A DNA stretch of 64,000 bases, from contig JAODUO010001362.1 in assembly GCA_025642075.2 (NCBI GenBank), positions 32,501-96,500 on the forward strand, given 5' to 3'. The stretch is from Ridgeia piscesae. Its lineage: Eukaryota; Annelida; Polychaeta; Sabellida; Siboglinidae. Below are positions 1-64,000 of the stretch, piece by piece; the first letter of the stretch is position 1, and every line of letters starts with the position of its first letter. The translations under genes and the position numbers were made by a program. Below the pieces are notes generated by a model. It saw only the letters and a list, made by a program, of their open reading frames with translations, was not told the origin of the DNA and ran no database searches.

Positions 1-480
1 AGTTTTACAACAGTAATCAATTATATTGAAACTGTTGTTTGTGTACTTACATAAATAGAAAATTGCATATTAATCATTGTTTGCATGACTATAAAATTGT
101 CACATATTTCCCTACAAGTGACACATTTTGTGTTTCTGTGGCATTAGTCTAAGTGGATAGTAGTGTTTCTTTGGAGATCTCTACTGTACTGAATTACACT
201 TATAAGGTCAATTTTGAGTATCGACTAAAAATCTAGTATCGATTGATATCGAAGAATTCTGATATCGAACCAGTAATATATTGATCGGTATCGAAGAATT
301 CTGGAATCAAACCAGTAATATATCGAATGATATCGAACCAGCACTACTTCTGTTGCATACTGTGCTTCTACTGGGAACTGTGTTCTATGTGAAAATTATA
401 CTTAATTACAACGTAAGTATCGAGTATCGAAAAAAATTCAGGTATCGATCGGTATCGAACAAAACCTGGTATCGAACCAG
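1..480. repeat. TATCGA-rich dispersed repeat
   Basis: Between about 215 and 480 the hexamer TATCGA (or GATATCGA) occurs roughly ten times in imperfect units such as 'ggtatcgaaccag'. No coding exon is found here. It resembles the iterated ends of non-autonomous DNA transposons; boundaries were not resolved. 480-525 and 770-860 are (TA)n-rich. The rest of 1-900 shows nothing recognisable. Confidence 0.5.
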
Positions 481-484
481 CACT

Positions 485-525
<41 letters not shown>

Positions 526-922
526 GTGCACACACACCACACAGTTGCCTATTCAGCTGGTTCTCAAGTTAAGTCTAATCAGGATGTCATGGTGATATTT
601 ACCTCAATTTGTGTCCACGTTACCTAGTATCTTGCATATTAACTTCACATTGCCGTGAAGAATGTTATCCCAGCTTAATTGCTGTTATGCAGTTACCTCA
701 TGCTTCAGAATGCAAACATTTTGAATCTAAATTGTGCATTTGAATTTAGAAGCCAGATGTGTCCTGACCCATATATATTTTATATAATTATATATAATAT
801 ATATATAATATAATATATACATTATATATATATACACATATATATATTATACATACATGCAGTATTGTCCATTCAACAGGTGAACATAATATAAAGGCAC
901 AAATAGAGATGTAAGTGGTCAC

Positions 923-49447
<48,525 letters not shown>

Positions 49448-50269
49448 TGTATCAGCAGCTCACATTTAGACGATGCTGGCACCCTCTTGACCCTGGACGA
49501 CTGGAACATTGGAGAAACAAAAGGTTGCTACATATCAACCCTGAGAAAATATGCAATTGTATGCGTGTAAGGCGGCCGTTACGCTAAATTTGTACTCATT
49601 CTCCTCTGTTACGATGATGAGCTGGAGTTAGGGAGGTCAGACCGATATGCCGCCCCTTCTGACAACTTTGGGAGTCACAGGTGTCCCTGGGTTTGGGTTT
49701 AGTGGCCGTAGTTTATAATCTCGTAACATACCTGTTCGTTTATAATTTTTCTCATGTTGTTATAATGTCAGTCCACGATTCTATGCTGATAGCTGATTTT
49801 TGGTGGTGCTTGAGAGCGGTTAATGATTTTGTTCTTTTCGGTGTCAAATTTTGGTTTTCATTGTATATGCCTGCGGCCAAGTTGGATCATGCTGACAAGC
49901 CCCAGCTTTCAAAATCATTTGCGAGATCATGTTAAATAGTATGGCCATTTTGAAGTTATAAATAAAGAAGAAAGATAAATGAACGTGATTGTACAAATAT
50001 CACGATAACCCGTTGATAAAAAGGTGTAGAAATTAGTCAGTTAAAATGGCCTATGTTTAATGATGTTTTGTGACTATTTATTTAGGTGGATTCAGCATGA
50101 TTCATATGCAGAAGTGTAAATAATTTTGTGGACTATAATATGATTACAGTGATGGCTTACTAATTGATAGCACAACTGTGCACAAAGTTTGTTTATGGAG
50201 CCCCTGTCTCAAAAGACATCATCATTTTGCCTTGTTCCCCGTGCGCACGATGCATTGTTGTATACAAAG

Positions 50270-52267
50270 CAGAGATGGAGTGAGTACAATACAAATGTAC
50301 TCGAGTACGAGTACGATTACTTTGAACATGCATGAGTACGAATACGAGTACGAGTACTCAGAAAACAAATGTACTCGAGTACGAGTACGATTACTTTACA
50401 ATATACTCGAGTACGAGTACGATTACTTTACAATGTAATCATGATTACTTTCATGATTACTTCCATGAATATCCTGTTTCTAACATAAAGGCGACTTTCA
50501 TGGAATCCCTAGGTGTCATTCTTGTTCTGTTGTTGTGTCACTAATGTTCTAACTGATTACTGCTATCCACTATCCACGTGTTATTATTATTAATAATTAG
50601 ACGACTTTCTCAGGTATTGGATGAATCATTTAACGCTGGATTAATAACTTAATTTATGGTTTCTGAATCAAATACAAATATGAGGCATTTAAAAATTTCA
50701 AATACACATGATCAAATACATTACAATAACAACACTTCAAAACCAGGGGGGCATATTCAAAAGAGTATCCAATTCAAATATGTAGTATATCAGATGGGTC
50801 CAGACATGGGGTCAAATACATTTGTATTTGAAAGTATTTAAATACTGTTTTAAGTATTTGTATTTGATGTTTAGGAATTAAAAGTATTTGTATTTAAATA
50901 CTTTCCTAAAGTATTTGACTTTTTCAATTTTTTTTCTCAAATACATTGTCAGTATCAACATTTCTTTTTTACTGTCACATGTAATGCCTGCCAAACTGAT
51001 TACCTTAATGCACTGCAACTTCACCCAACATTGCTAATTACTGATGAAGACACTTAACAGCAGGCTTCCCCCATGGCCCTGCAGTGACCACAACTTGTGA
51101 TTGCTCAGAGCCAGAGGATGGATTAACACCTAACAGTGACCATAGGTCAATATCCCCTTTTGTTCTTTAGTCAGGCTTCAATTTGGCACCAGGTTATTCT
51201 GGTTTCCTGGCTGACTTTGAAGTTGAGCCTTCCTCACAACATTAGCAATGATTAGCAGTGTCTCTTCTGAGGGCAACATAGGCATTATATTATTATGGAC
51301 CTCCTGGCTTAACATACAAACAATATATTTTGGCCTTTATGTCTTTCAGTCAGTTGTCACTGTGATGCAGTTAGCAATAACAATACTCCCTGCCTGTTAT
51401 CATAAGAGCAAAACACTAATTATGCCTATAAACTAGATGTATCAATATATGTGTTGCTTTTCTTTTTATCTACATAGTAATACAAAATGAAAAGTATTTG
51501 AAAAATATATGAAAAAGTATTTGAGATACTTTTCAATGTATTCGTATTTAAATACATTTATATTTAAAAACTATTTGTAATCCCTCAAGAATATTTGTAT
51601 TTAAATATAAATTTCAATGTATTTGACCCCATGTCTGGATGGGACAAACACAGAATAGTTGTGGATTTAGACAGGTTTACAGTTTGCATTTAATTAAACA
51701 TAATACTAGACAGGGATTTAGCAGCTAACCGCCCAGACCCAGTCAGGATTCTGGATGTTGGAAATATGACCAGTCATTCACACCATACTGACAGAGCAAA
51801 CAGTACAGGTGGGGCATATGGCCTGGCTTCTAAAATTACAAAGCAAGATGTTAGGGGATGCTTATCTCCTGCAGTGCTTCCCAGGGACTGTCACAATATA
51901 ACTTGTACTTTGTACTAAACAGGAGGGTGAGGTGATGTGGCTTCTCTGGGAAGAGAAGGTATTAATTAGGGAAATCTGAATATTTATTTACCTGAAATGC
52001 TCAACAGTAATAGAAAATGATTACCTTGATTATTATTACATTTATTAGATTACTTCTAATATTGCCATTTTATCTGTCTAATATATTTGCTTGCAACTGT
52101 TCATATGAAAAAAATGTAATCGTGAGAAGTAATCGTGAGTACGATTACTTTGGTAATGTACTCGAGTACGAGACGATTACTTTCCTTCGTACTCGAGTAC
52201 GAGTACTCAAAAAGTACTCGTACTCGAGTACGAGTACAAGTACACGAGTACGATTACTCCATCTCTG
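50270..52267. mobile_element. hAT-type non-autonomous transposon (outer)
   Basis: Ends CAGAGATGGAGT and, from the right, CAGAGATGGAGTAATCGTAC. Perfect 8-bp target duplication ATACAAAG at 50262-50269 and 52268-52275, diagnostic of the hAT superfamily. Subterminal regions are arrays of GTACTCGAGTACGAGTACGA on both sides, likely transposase-binding sites. No transposase. Hosts a second element. Confidence 0.92.
50801..51637. mobile_element. hAT-type element nested inside the outer hAT
   Basis: Ends CAGACATGGGGTCAAATACA and, from the right, CAGACATGGGGTCAAATACA-like (complement of tgtatttgaccccatgtctg with one change). Target duplication GATGGGTC / GATGGGAC (7/8). Subterminal AGTATTTGTATTTAAATA repeats on both sides. 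The 838-bp core has no recognisable ORF. Confidence 0.9.
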
Positions 52268-52275
52268 ATACAAAG

Positions 52276-54140
52276 CACTCTGATAGTAACGTGATTGATA
52301 GCTGGTGTCTTTGATTAATACTGTTATTAATAGTTAGCAAGTACTTATGCCTGCACATATAACTGTGTAAACTAATTAATTACTGCCATGTATAATGTAA
52401 CTAATTTACATTACCCCGGTAGTTTATTTATTGGTATTATTGTATTATTTTCCTTTTTTGCATACTATTCGTACTTTTGTGTGTTGGTTAAATATACTAA
52501 TTATTAAAATTGATGATCATTTATCATTAATGTTTATAAAATTATACTAAACATGAATTTTGTATGTCATTACTGGGGTATTCTTTGATGACAGTTTTAC
52601 ATGAATTAGTGTTTAGTTTCGAGAATATAATAATTATGTAATTTGTACAACATTGTTAAAAAAAGATGATACATTATATATTAATTAAATAAAAAAATTA
52701 GGTATATATTGGCATCAGAGTTTACAAAAAAATCAGTATAATTTAAAAAAGTAATCTTCGTGTGATTTAGGTACAAAATAATATAGGAGAATGTTCAGAA
52801 AAAATAAAACAATTTAAAAGACAATTGCTGTTTCACTAATATTTAATCTATGTACTTGACAGCACCATTGCATTTCAATTAATTATTATCAATGAAAGCA
52901 ATTCTAAAGATTTATTAGCAAGATCAGAAACGGTTGGATTTTTTTAATTTCATTAAATTACAGTTTCCTTAATATTTAATTTACATACATGAAACAAGCA
53001 TAGTTACACTTCAATTAGTGATTATGACCAGGGTAAAATAGTAAAGATTTAAATGTGTGTCGTTTATAAGAAAAATGACATATATTAGCAAACCGTCAGA
53101 AAATGTCATGAAATTTGTAACTTTAAACATATGTAATTTGCTTAATATTTCGCTTAAATACATGAAACAACTACCACTATACTTCTTATAGTGAACATTT
53201 TTTTAAATATTTTTTTTTCTAAAAATAAATTTGGTCCGACCACCCTACTGGAGTGAACCTCGACTCGTGACAACACATGAGAAAAACGACGTGGGTGTGA
53301 GAGACCACCAAGTCACCAACCTAAAACACTGCATATGTACTTGCACAACTACTGGAATTCATAAGTTCGCACAAGTGACAAGCCGCGCTACCGTAACTGG
53401 TCTGGACCGAGGTACTAAAATTATACATTGTCATGTAGCTGTCTACAAGGTCCAGCTCATTAACCCACTGTAGCTTTGCGTCGTCAACTCGCCAAATTGT
53501 GAGAAGAGCAACCATTTTTATATTGAATATCCTCAATTACTGTTCTCCGCTGGTCTGACTCTCTGTAAATTAATCTCTTGGTCAAAAACAACTGCTTCCT
53601 ACCTCAGTCAATGTCAGAACGTGCGGCCTGCTACAAGGATGACGATGAGGATGAAGTGCTGCCACCTGTCGGCGTTTGTGTAACAGAAACAAGATTTTAT
53701 TATCCAGGCTGCGCAATGAGGCGCCACCATTCTTCCACAAAATAACCACTGTTAGACTTCCTGGTACGTGTTACATACTTAGTTACGTGGTTATTTTGGT
53801 CAATATTGACGGACAGCGCACATGATTGCATCTTAAAAGAGCCAGAGGTATGAGATTTTGAATAAATTTGATGATCATTTCATTGACATAAAATTATGAT
53901 TGCATATACATGCAGTGACTGTGTAAACATATTTGCCTCACGTAGCTATATAGCTAGGTCTACAGTTTAACGAAACAAAAACCCGCTAGTAGGAAAATCA
54001 ACTGTGCTCTGTGCCCTGTGCAAACACTATGGCTATTCTGTCACGTTCATTATTATTATCTCCTTCAACGGATATCGTTGTTTTCAACACTCGGCAAATT
54101 AAGTTCTATTGACTGACTAGTCATAATATTATTTCTAAAA
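52276..54140. other. AT-rich intergenic sequence, no gene recognised
   Basis: 52.3-53.2 kb is AT-rich and featureless. 53230-53540 is more GC-rich with an open minus frame (MVALLTIWRVDDAKLQWVNE...) that I do not recognise. 53.6-53.8 kb has a CpG-containing patch that could be promoter or a gene start, without firm evidence. Confidence 0.4.
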
Positions 54141-54159
54141 TTAATTCTTATTGCTATCA

Positions 54160-54425
<266 letters not shown>

Positions 54426-54439
54426 TACGCACATAGGGG

Positions 54440-55440
54440 CGGCATTGGTGGAGAAGATTACGGTAGAGACGCTGATTGACTCTCAGACAGCTGAGTTTCG
54501 TTATCAGAGACATAATATATACTATAGACATTAATTGATATTGTACACGTAAACCTGACTTAATCCAAAACAGTGATGCCGTCTGGCGGCTTAGAGCAGT
54601 GACACTATTGAAGGCATACACAATATGGGACCATGGCGATATAGGCCCCCACTTTTGTATTTAGAAAATTACTGTAAGTTAATACTCAATATATTGCTAT
54701 GTAAGTGTCCAATCTGCACACTTGAACTGATAACAAATCGAATGGTGTAAATCTGTCTCAACACCATATATGCAATCAATGGTTTACAATAACTAACCGA
54801 CTGGCAGCTGACACTAATGATCTTTGTCAATAACTCGTTGAATATAAATATACATTAAGCTGCAGTAATTGAACATAGATCTGAAATAATTATGTATATG
54901 CACATGAGGTGGAATTCACCGTATATTGTCTGTACAATCCCAGTGAATTGGTCGCGCACTGGCAGCGAGTTAATTCTTGCTACAGCGCCATCTACCGAAT
55001 GAGCAATGCGAACGGGGAATTCTCTAAGTAACTAATAATAAACTTCGTGGTTGGCGAAATGAAACCAGTTGGTGTTTTGATTGCCAGTGTCAGTGCGTTG
55101 TCAGTGTAAACAACTAGGCGGCCATTATGTCAATATGATACACGAGCATAGTACAATGGACGTTGAGTTCATTTTCACACAATTTAAATGCTTCAGAAAA
55201 TCACGTCGATCGTTTGTTCGGTGGGTATGTAATACTCCCACTGTATTTTAATTACCAAGATTACTAATAATAATATTGGAATTCATATAGCGCACAAATT
55301 CATTTAAAATAAAATATATTAAATAACACTACAACATATAAACATGTTTTGTTGTTGTAAATGAAGCAAATCGTAGATGTAAGCATAGTAGATAAATAAA
55401 CACATACAATTTACACTAGGAGTACAGACATGAATAAAAC
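54440..55440. other. Intergenic, nothing recognised
   Basis: No protein signature on either strand. 54.95-55.02 kb has a 'gcgccatctac' stretch of the kind often seen at LINE ends, too short to assign. Confidence 0.4.
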
Positions 55441-55479
55441 ATTACGGAGAGAACAGCAATGTCGTGAAAAGGAGAGCGT

Positions 55480-56510
55480 GGTGGCGCCACCTGTAGTGTT
55501 CTTTGTGTAAGCTCATTGTCTTGCTAGCTTTGTTTTGCACTTTGTTGATGTCTACGAACATTTCCTGTTGATATTATCCCCCAGGTGGTTCCGGTTGTCA
55601 GTCCGTGTGATTTGTTGGCTCACCGTAAATTAAACATATACCGATATGTTCCTCTTTGTAGTAAATGACAAAACGACACATTAATGACCATGACTTTACA
55701 CAATAGAGAAGTTTGTTTAGGTTAGACTCGAGTGTCAAGTTGTCAGCGGGAATGTGTATTTGACGGTAAACAATACTGTCATCAGCAAACATGAGAATGT
55801 GTGAATCCACTCATTTCACGAACAAGAAGAACAAGATGTTTATTTTGACCCCAAAATAAGTACATGAATTCAATAATCATGAGGTGAAACATAAACAAAA
55901 CGTCATACATCAGTAATTTAAAACAGTGAAATGGGTGTCAGTGACTCCTGTTAAGACTGAAAAGTCGCTATCACAGGAGCCACTAGATGTCGTTGACGTA
56001 CAGTAAGAACAACATCGGCCCCTCCGCGGTTCCTTGTGGCACTCCCGAGAGTACGTCAGCTGATCTGAACGAACAGAGAACGGAGAGAACAGACGTGCCC
56101 TCAACGAGCTGATCGCGATGTCTGTCCGATGAAAACTTGTTGACTGCAATAACAAAGACATCCAGGAATTGGGTTTTCCGCCTATCCCATACATGGTAAC
56201 GGTTTTTATGCACAAGTTTATTGTGTGCTATTTTATTGTCGAATACTTTACAGAAGTCCAGAAAGATAACATCTATTTGCATCTTTTGATTGATTGAATA
56301 AGCTAGATTATGTATGATATCGACTAGTTGCGTCTTGCAAGGTAACCCCTTTCGGAAGCCATGTTGATTTGGATTCAGTGCGTTGTTATGATCTAGGTGA
56401 CGACTGATCTGGATGCATAGAATGTATTCCATTAATTTTGCATGTGAGTGAAATGGATCTATAATTAGATGGTTTGGCTTTCTTTTGTCACCCTTCAAAT
56501 GTATTGCTGT
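55480..56510 (-). mobile_element. Degenerate LINE reverse-transcriptase fragment
   Basis: Minus strand from 56498: FHSHAKLMEYILCIQISRHL, NPNQHGFRKGLPCKTQLVDI, MQIDVIFLDFCKVFDN, SGVPQGTAEGPMLFLLYVND, then HILMFADDSIVYRQI near 55790. These are RT motifs (QHGFRKxxSCxTQL, DVIxLDFxKAFD, SGVPQGTxLGPxLF, FADD). Frameshifts near 56040 and 55920. Different from the 2A LINE at 46-48 kb. Not active. Confidence 0.85.
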
Positions 56511-56519
56511 GGACCAGTC

Positions 56520-57220
56520 GGATGGAACCGTTCCTTCCTCGTATGATTGTTAGAAGATCACAGACGTTTAATCATGGATAGCGAGGTAAATTCTTGGCAT
56601 CCGTTGGGACAGGGTGACCGTAATCGCGTTACACAGTAGGTAATCGCGAAACACATTAGGAACAAGTGGACTGGTTTGAAAGAATAACTTAAGTCCCCGA
56701 ATGATGGATTATTTGCTGTCGCCGAGTATAGCACGTATACACGTTACTGCGTCAAAACAGCTCAATGGCGTAGACTAGAAGCAAAATAAAGAGCCTTCTT
56801 GCAGCACAGTTCTATGACAGCACCCATGTCGACAGTCAGGGGTCACGGGTGATCGAATTCAGTGGCTCGGCAAGTTTATTGATTAAAATAGCTACTCTGT
56901 AAACGACCCATCATCGGATGTTATATCACATTTACATAACATAGCTTAGTCGATATACAACAGAGAAGGAATTAGTATAGTGCCACCTATTAACACTATT
57001 ATATCGTACTGCTAAAATAGATTTGTCGTAATTATAAAAACAAAATACATATATTATGATTAAGGTGTAAAACAAACCATAAATCATAAATAGTTTAAAC
57101 AAAACCTAGAACATGTATATTCCCTGAATACCAACACCCTGTTCTGTGAGTCACCAAAAGAAGTCGAGGGGTTGGCATGATGCCACCATCAAATTTCCAT
57201 GAGCATTTCTTTTCTTGCAG
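56520..57220. other. Upstream region of macrodomain gene
   Basis: No coding exon recognised. The last 15 bases are the polypyrimidine tract and acceptor of macrodomain exon a, so a 5' exon must exist further left; I could not find it. Confidence 0.4.
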
Positions 57221-62538
<5,318 letters not shown>

Positions 62539-62615
62539 GTAATACTGAAGTAAGATACTGTGGACAAAGTTAGCAGTTAACTTGTAGCAGATGCAGCAGT
62601 ATATGTGATATGATG

Positions 62616-64000
62616 TGTCACAAGACAATAGGGCAGACACCAGGGACCCATGACTTCACAAGAAACTAGGACAGACACAGAGGACCCATGACTTCACAAG
62701 ACAATAGGTCAGACACAGGGGACTCACGACTTCACAAGAATAGGGCAGACACCAGGGACCCATGACTTCACAAGAAACTAGGACAGACACAGAAGACCCA
62801 TGACTTCACAAGACAATAGGTCAGACACAGGGGACTCACGACTTCACAAGACAATAGGGCAGACACCAGGGACCCATGACTTCACAAGACAATAGGGCAG
62901 ACACCAGGGACCCATGACTTCACAAGACAATAGGTCAGACACCAGGGACCCATGACTTCACAAGACAATAGGTCAGACACCGGGGACCCAGAACTTCAAA
63001 AGACAATAGGGCAGACACCAGGGACCCATGAATTCACAAGACAATAGTACAGATACCTATGACTTCACAAGACAATAGGTCAGACACCGGGGACCCATGA
63101 TTTCACAAGACAATAGGTCAGACACCGGGGACCCATGACTTCACAAGACAATAGGGCAGACACCAGGGACCAATGACTTCATAAGACAATAGCGCAGAGA
63201 CCGGGGACCTATGACTTCACAAGATAATAGGTCAGACACCGGGGACCCATGACTTCACAAGACAATAGTGCAGACACCGGGGACCCATGACTTCACAAGA
63301 CAATAGGGCGGATACCGGGACCCATGATTTCACAAGACAATAGGACAGACACCGGGGACTCACGACTTCACAAGACAATAAGACAGACACCAAGGACCCA
63401 TGACTTCACAAGACAATAAGACAGACACCAGGGACCCATGACTTCAATAGACAATAGGGCAGACACAGGGGACCCATGACTCCACAAGACAATAGGTCAG
63501 ACACAGGGAACCCATGACTTCACAAGACAATAGGGCAGACACCAAGGACCCATGACTTCACAAGACAATAGGACAGACACCAAGGACCCATGACTTCACA
63601 AGACAATAAGACAGACACCAAGGACCCATGACTTCACAAGACAATAGGACAGACACCAGGGACCCATGATTTCAATAGACAATAGGGCAGACACAGGGGA
63701 ACCATGACTCCACAAGACAATAGGTCAGACACAGGAAACCCATGACTTCACAAGACAATAGGGCAGACACCGGGACCCATGACTTCACAAGACAATAGGG
63801 CAGACAACGGGGAGCCATGACATCACAAGATAATAGGTCAGACACAGAGGAACCATGATTTCACAAGACAACAGGGCAGACACCGGGGACCCATTACTTC
63901 ACAAGACAATAGGGCAGACACCGGGGACCCATGACTTCACAAGACAATAGGGCGGACACCGGGGACCCATGACTTCACAAGACAATAGGGCAGACACAGA
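62616..64000. repeat. 38-bp satellite running off the window
   Basis: About 36 units around gacccatgacttcacaagac and aatagggcagacaccggg, starting 75 bp after the donor of exon f and continuing past the window end. Units vary by about 10-15%. Confidence 0.95.

Noticed and set aside
49681..49935. 84-codon plus-strand open frame with hydrophobic stretches, upstream of the XDH-like start
   Set aside because: No homology recognised, no exon structure, and AT-rich flanks; kept as unassigned intergenic sequence.
62616..64000. Possible CRISPR-like array of 38-bp repeats
   Set aside because: Repeats are contiguous with no unique spacers, in an animal gene context; a satellite.

Overview
This is intron-rich, repeat-laden animal nuclear DNA. 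Coding exons are short (about 50-410 bp) with GT-AG junctions. They are separated by introns full of minisatellites, microsatellites, DNA transposons and LINE fragments. The repeat content (a CR1-like LINE carrying a 2A peptide and a PHD finger, a tRNA-derived SINE, PIF/Harbinger and hAT elements) fits a marine invertebrate, with a mollusc or other lophotrochozoan as my best guess. The sequence alone does not fix the species.

Two host genes can be read. (1) Minus strand, 49447 down to 923 and off the left edge: a molybdo-flavoenzyme of the xanthine dehydrogenase / aldehyde oxidase family. I placed 33 protein segments in correct order, nearly all with matching splice phase. They cover the start codon, the [2Fe-2S] domain (partly), the FAD domain and most of the molybdopterin domain. 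The segment after exon 3 (fourth cysteine of the first Fe-S cluster) was not found. The next exon is engulfed by a tandem array. One FAD-domain exon has a one-base deletion beside another array. The last exon or exons, with the catalytic glutamate, lie outside the window. (2) Plus strand, 57221 to at least 62538: a PARP14-type macrodomain followed by a Cys-rich module and a 'YHGT' domain that looks ADP-ribosyltransferase-like. The two genes are divergent, about 7.8 kb apart.

Layout: 0.9-5 kb, last visible enzyme exons, plus an hAT-like MITE inserted in a LINE tail; 6-7.1 kb, SINE and LINE 3' end; 7.8-22 kb, molybdopterin-domain exons with several arrays; 22.3-26.6 kb, a giant 24-bp array; 26.9-31.6 kb, a decayed PIF/Harbinger transposon inside one intron; 31.9-37.7 kb, FAD-domain and second Fe-S exons with arrays; 37.9-40.3 kb, a 77-bp array whose unit is an exon; 41.3-42.0 kb, a fold-back element; 42.9-49.4 kb, first exons, with the 2A-bearing LINE in intron 1; 50.3-52.3 kb, an hAT element nested in another hAT; 55.5-56.5 kb, a dead LINE reverse transcriptase; 57.2-62.5 kb, macrodomain gene; 62.6-64 kb, a 38-bp satellite.

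The most striking feature is that at least six minisatellites in the enzyme gene are built from its own exon-intron junctions: the repeat unit contains a splice site plus adjoining codons (8.75-9.8, 16.25-16.75, 22.3-26.6, 32.45-32.64, 37.28-37.5 and 37.94-40.3 kb). I know of no description of such a recurrent pattern within a single gene. Local assembly error in these arrays is a real alternative for some of the apparent lesions.
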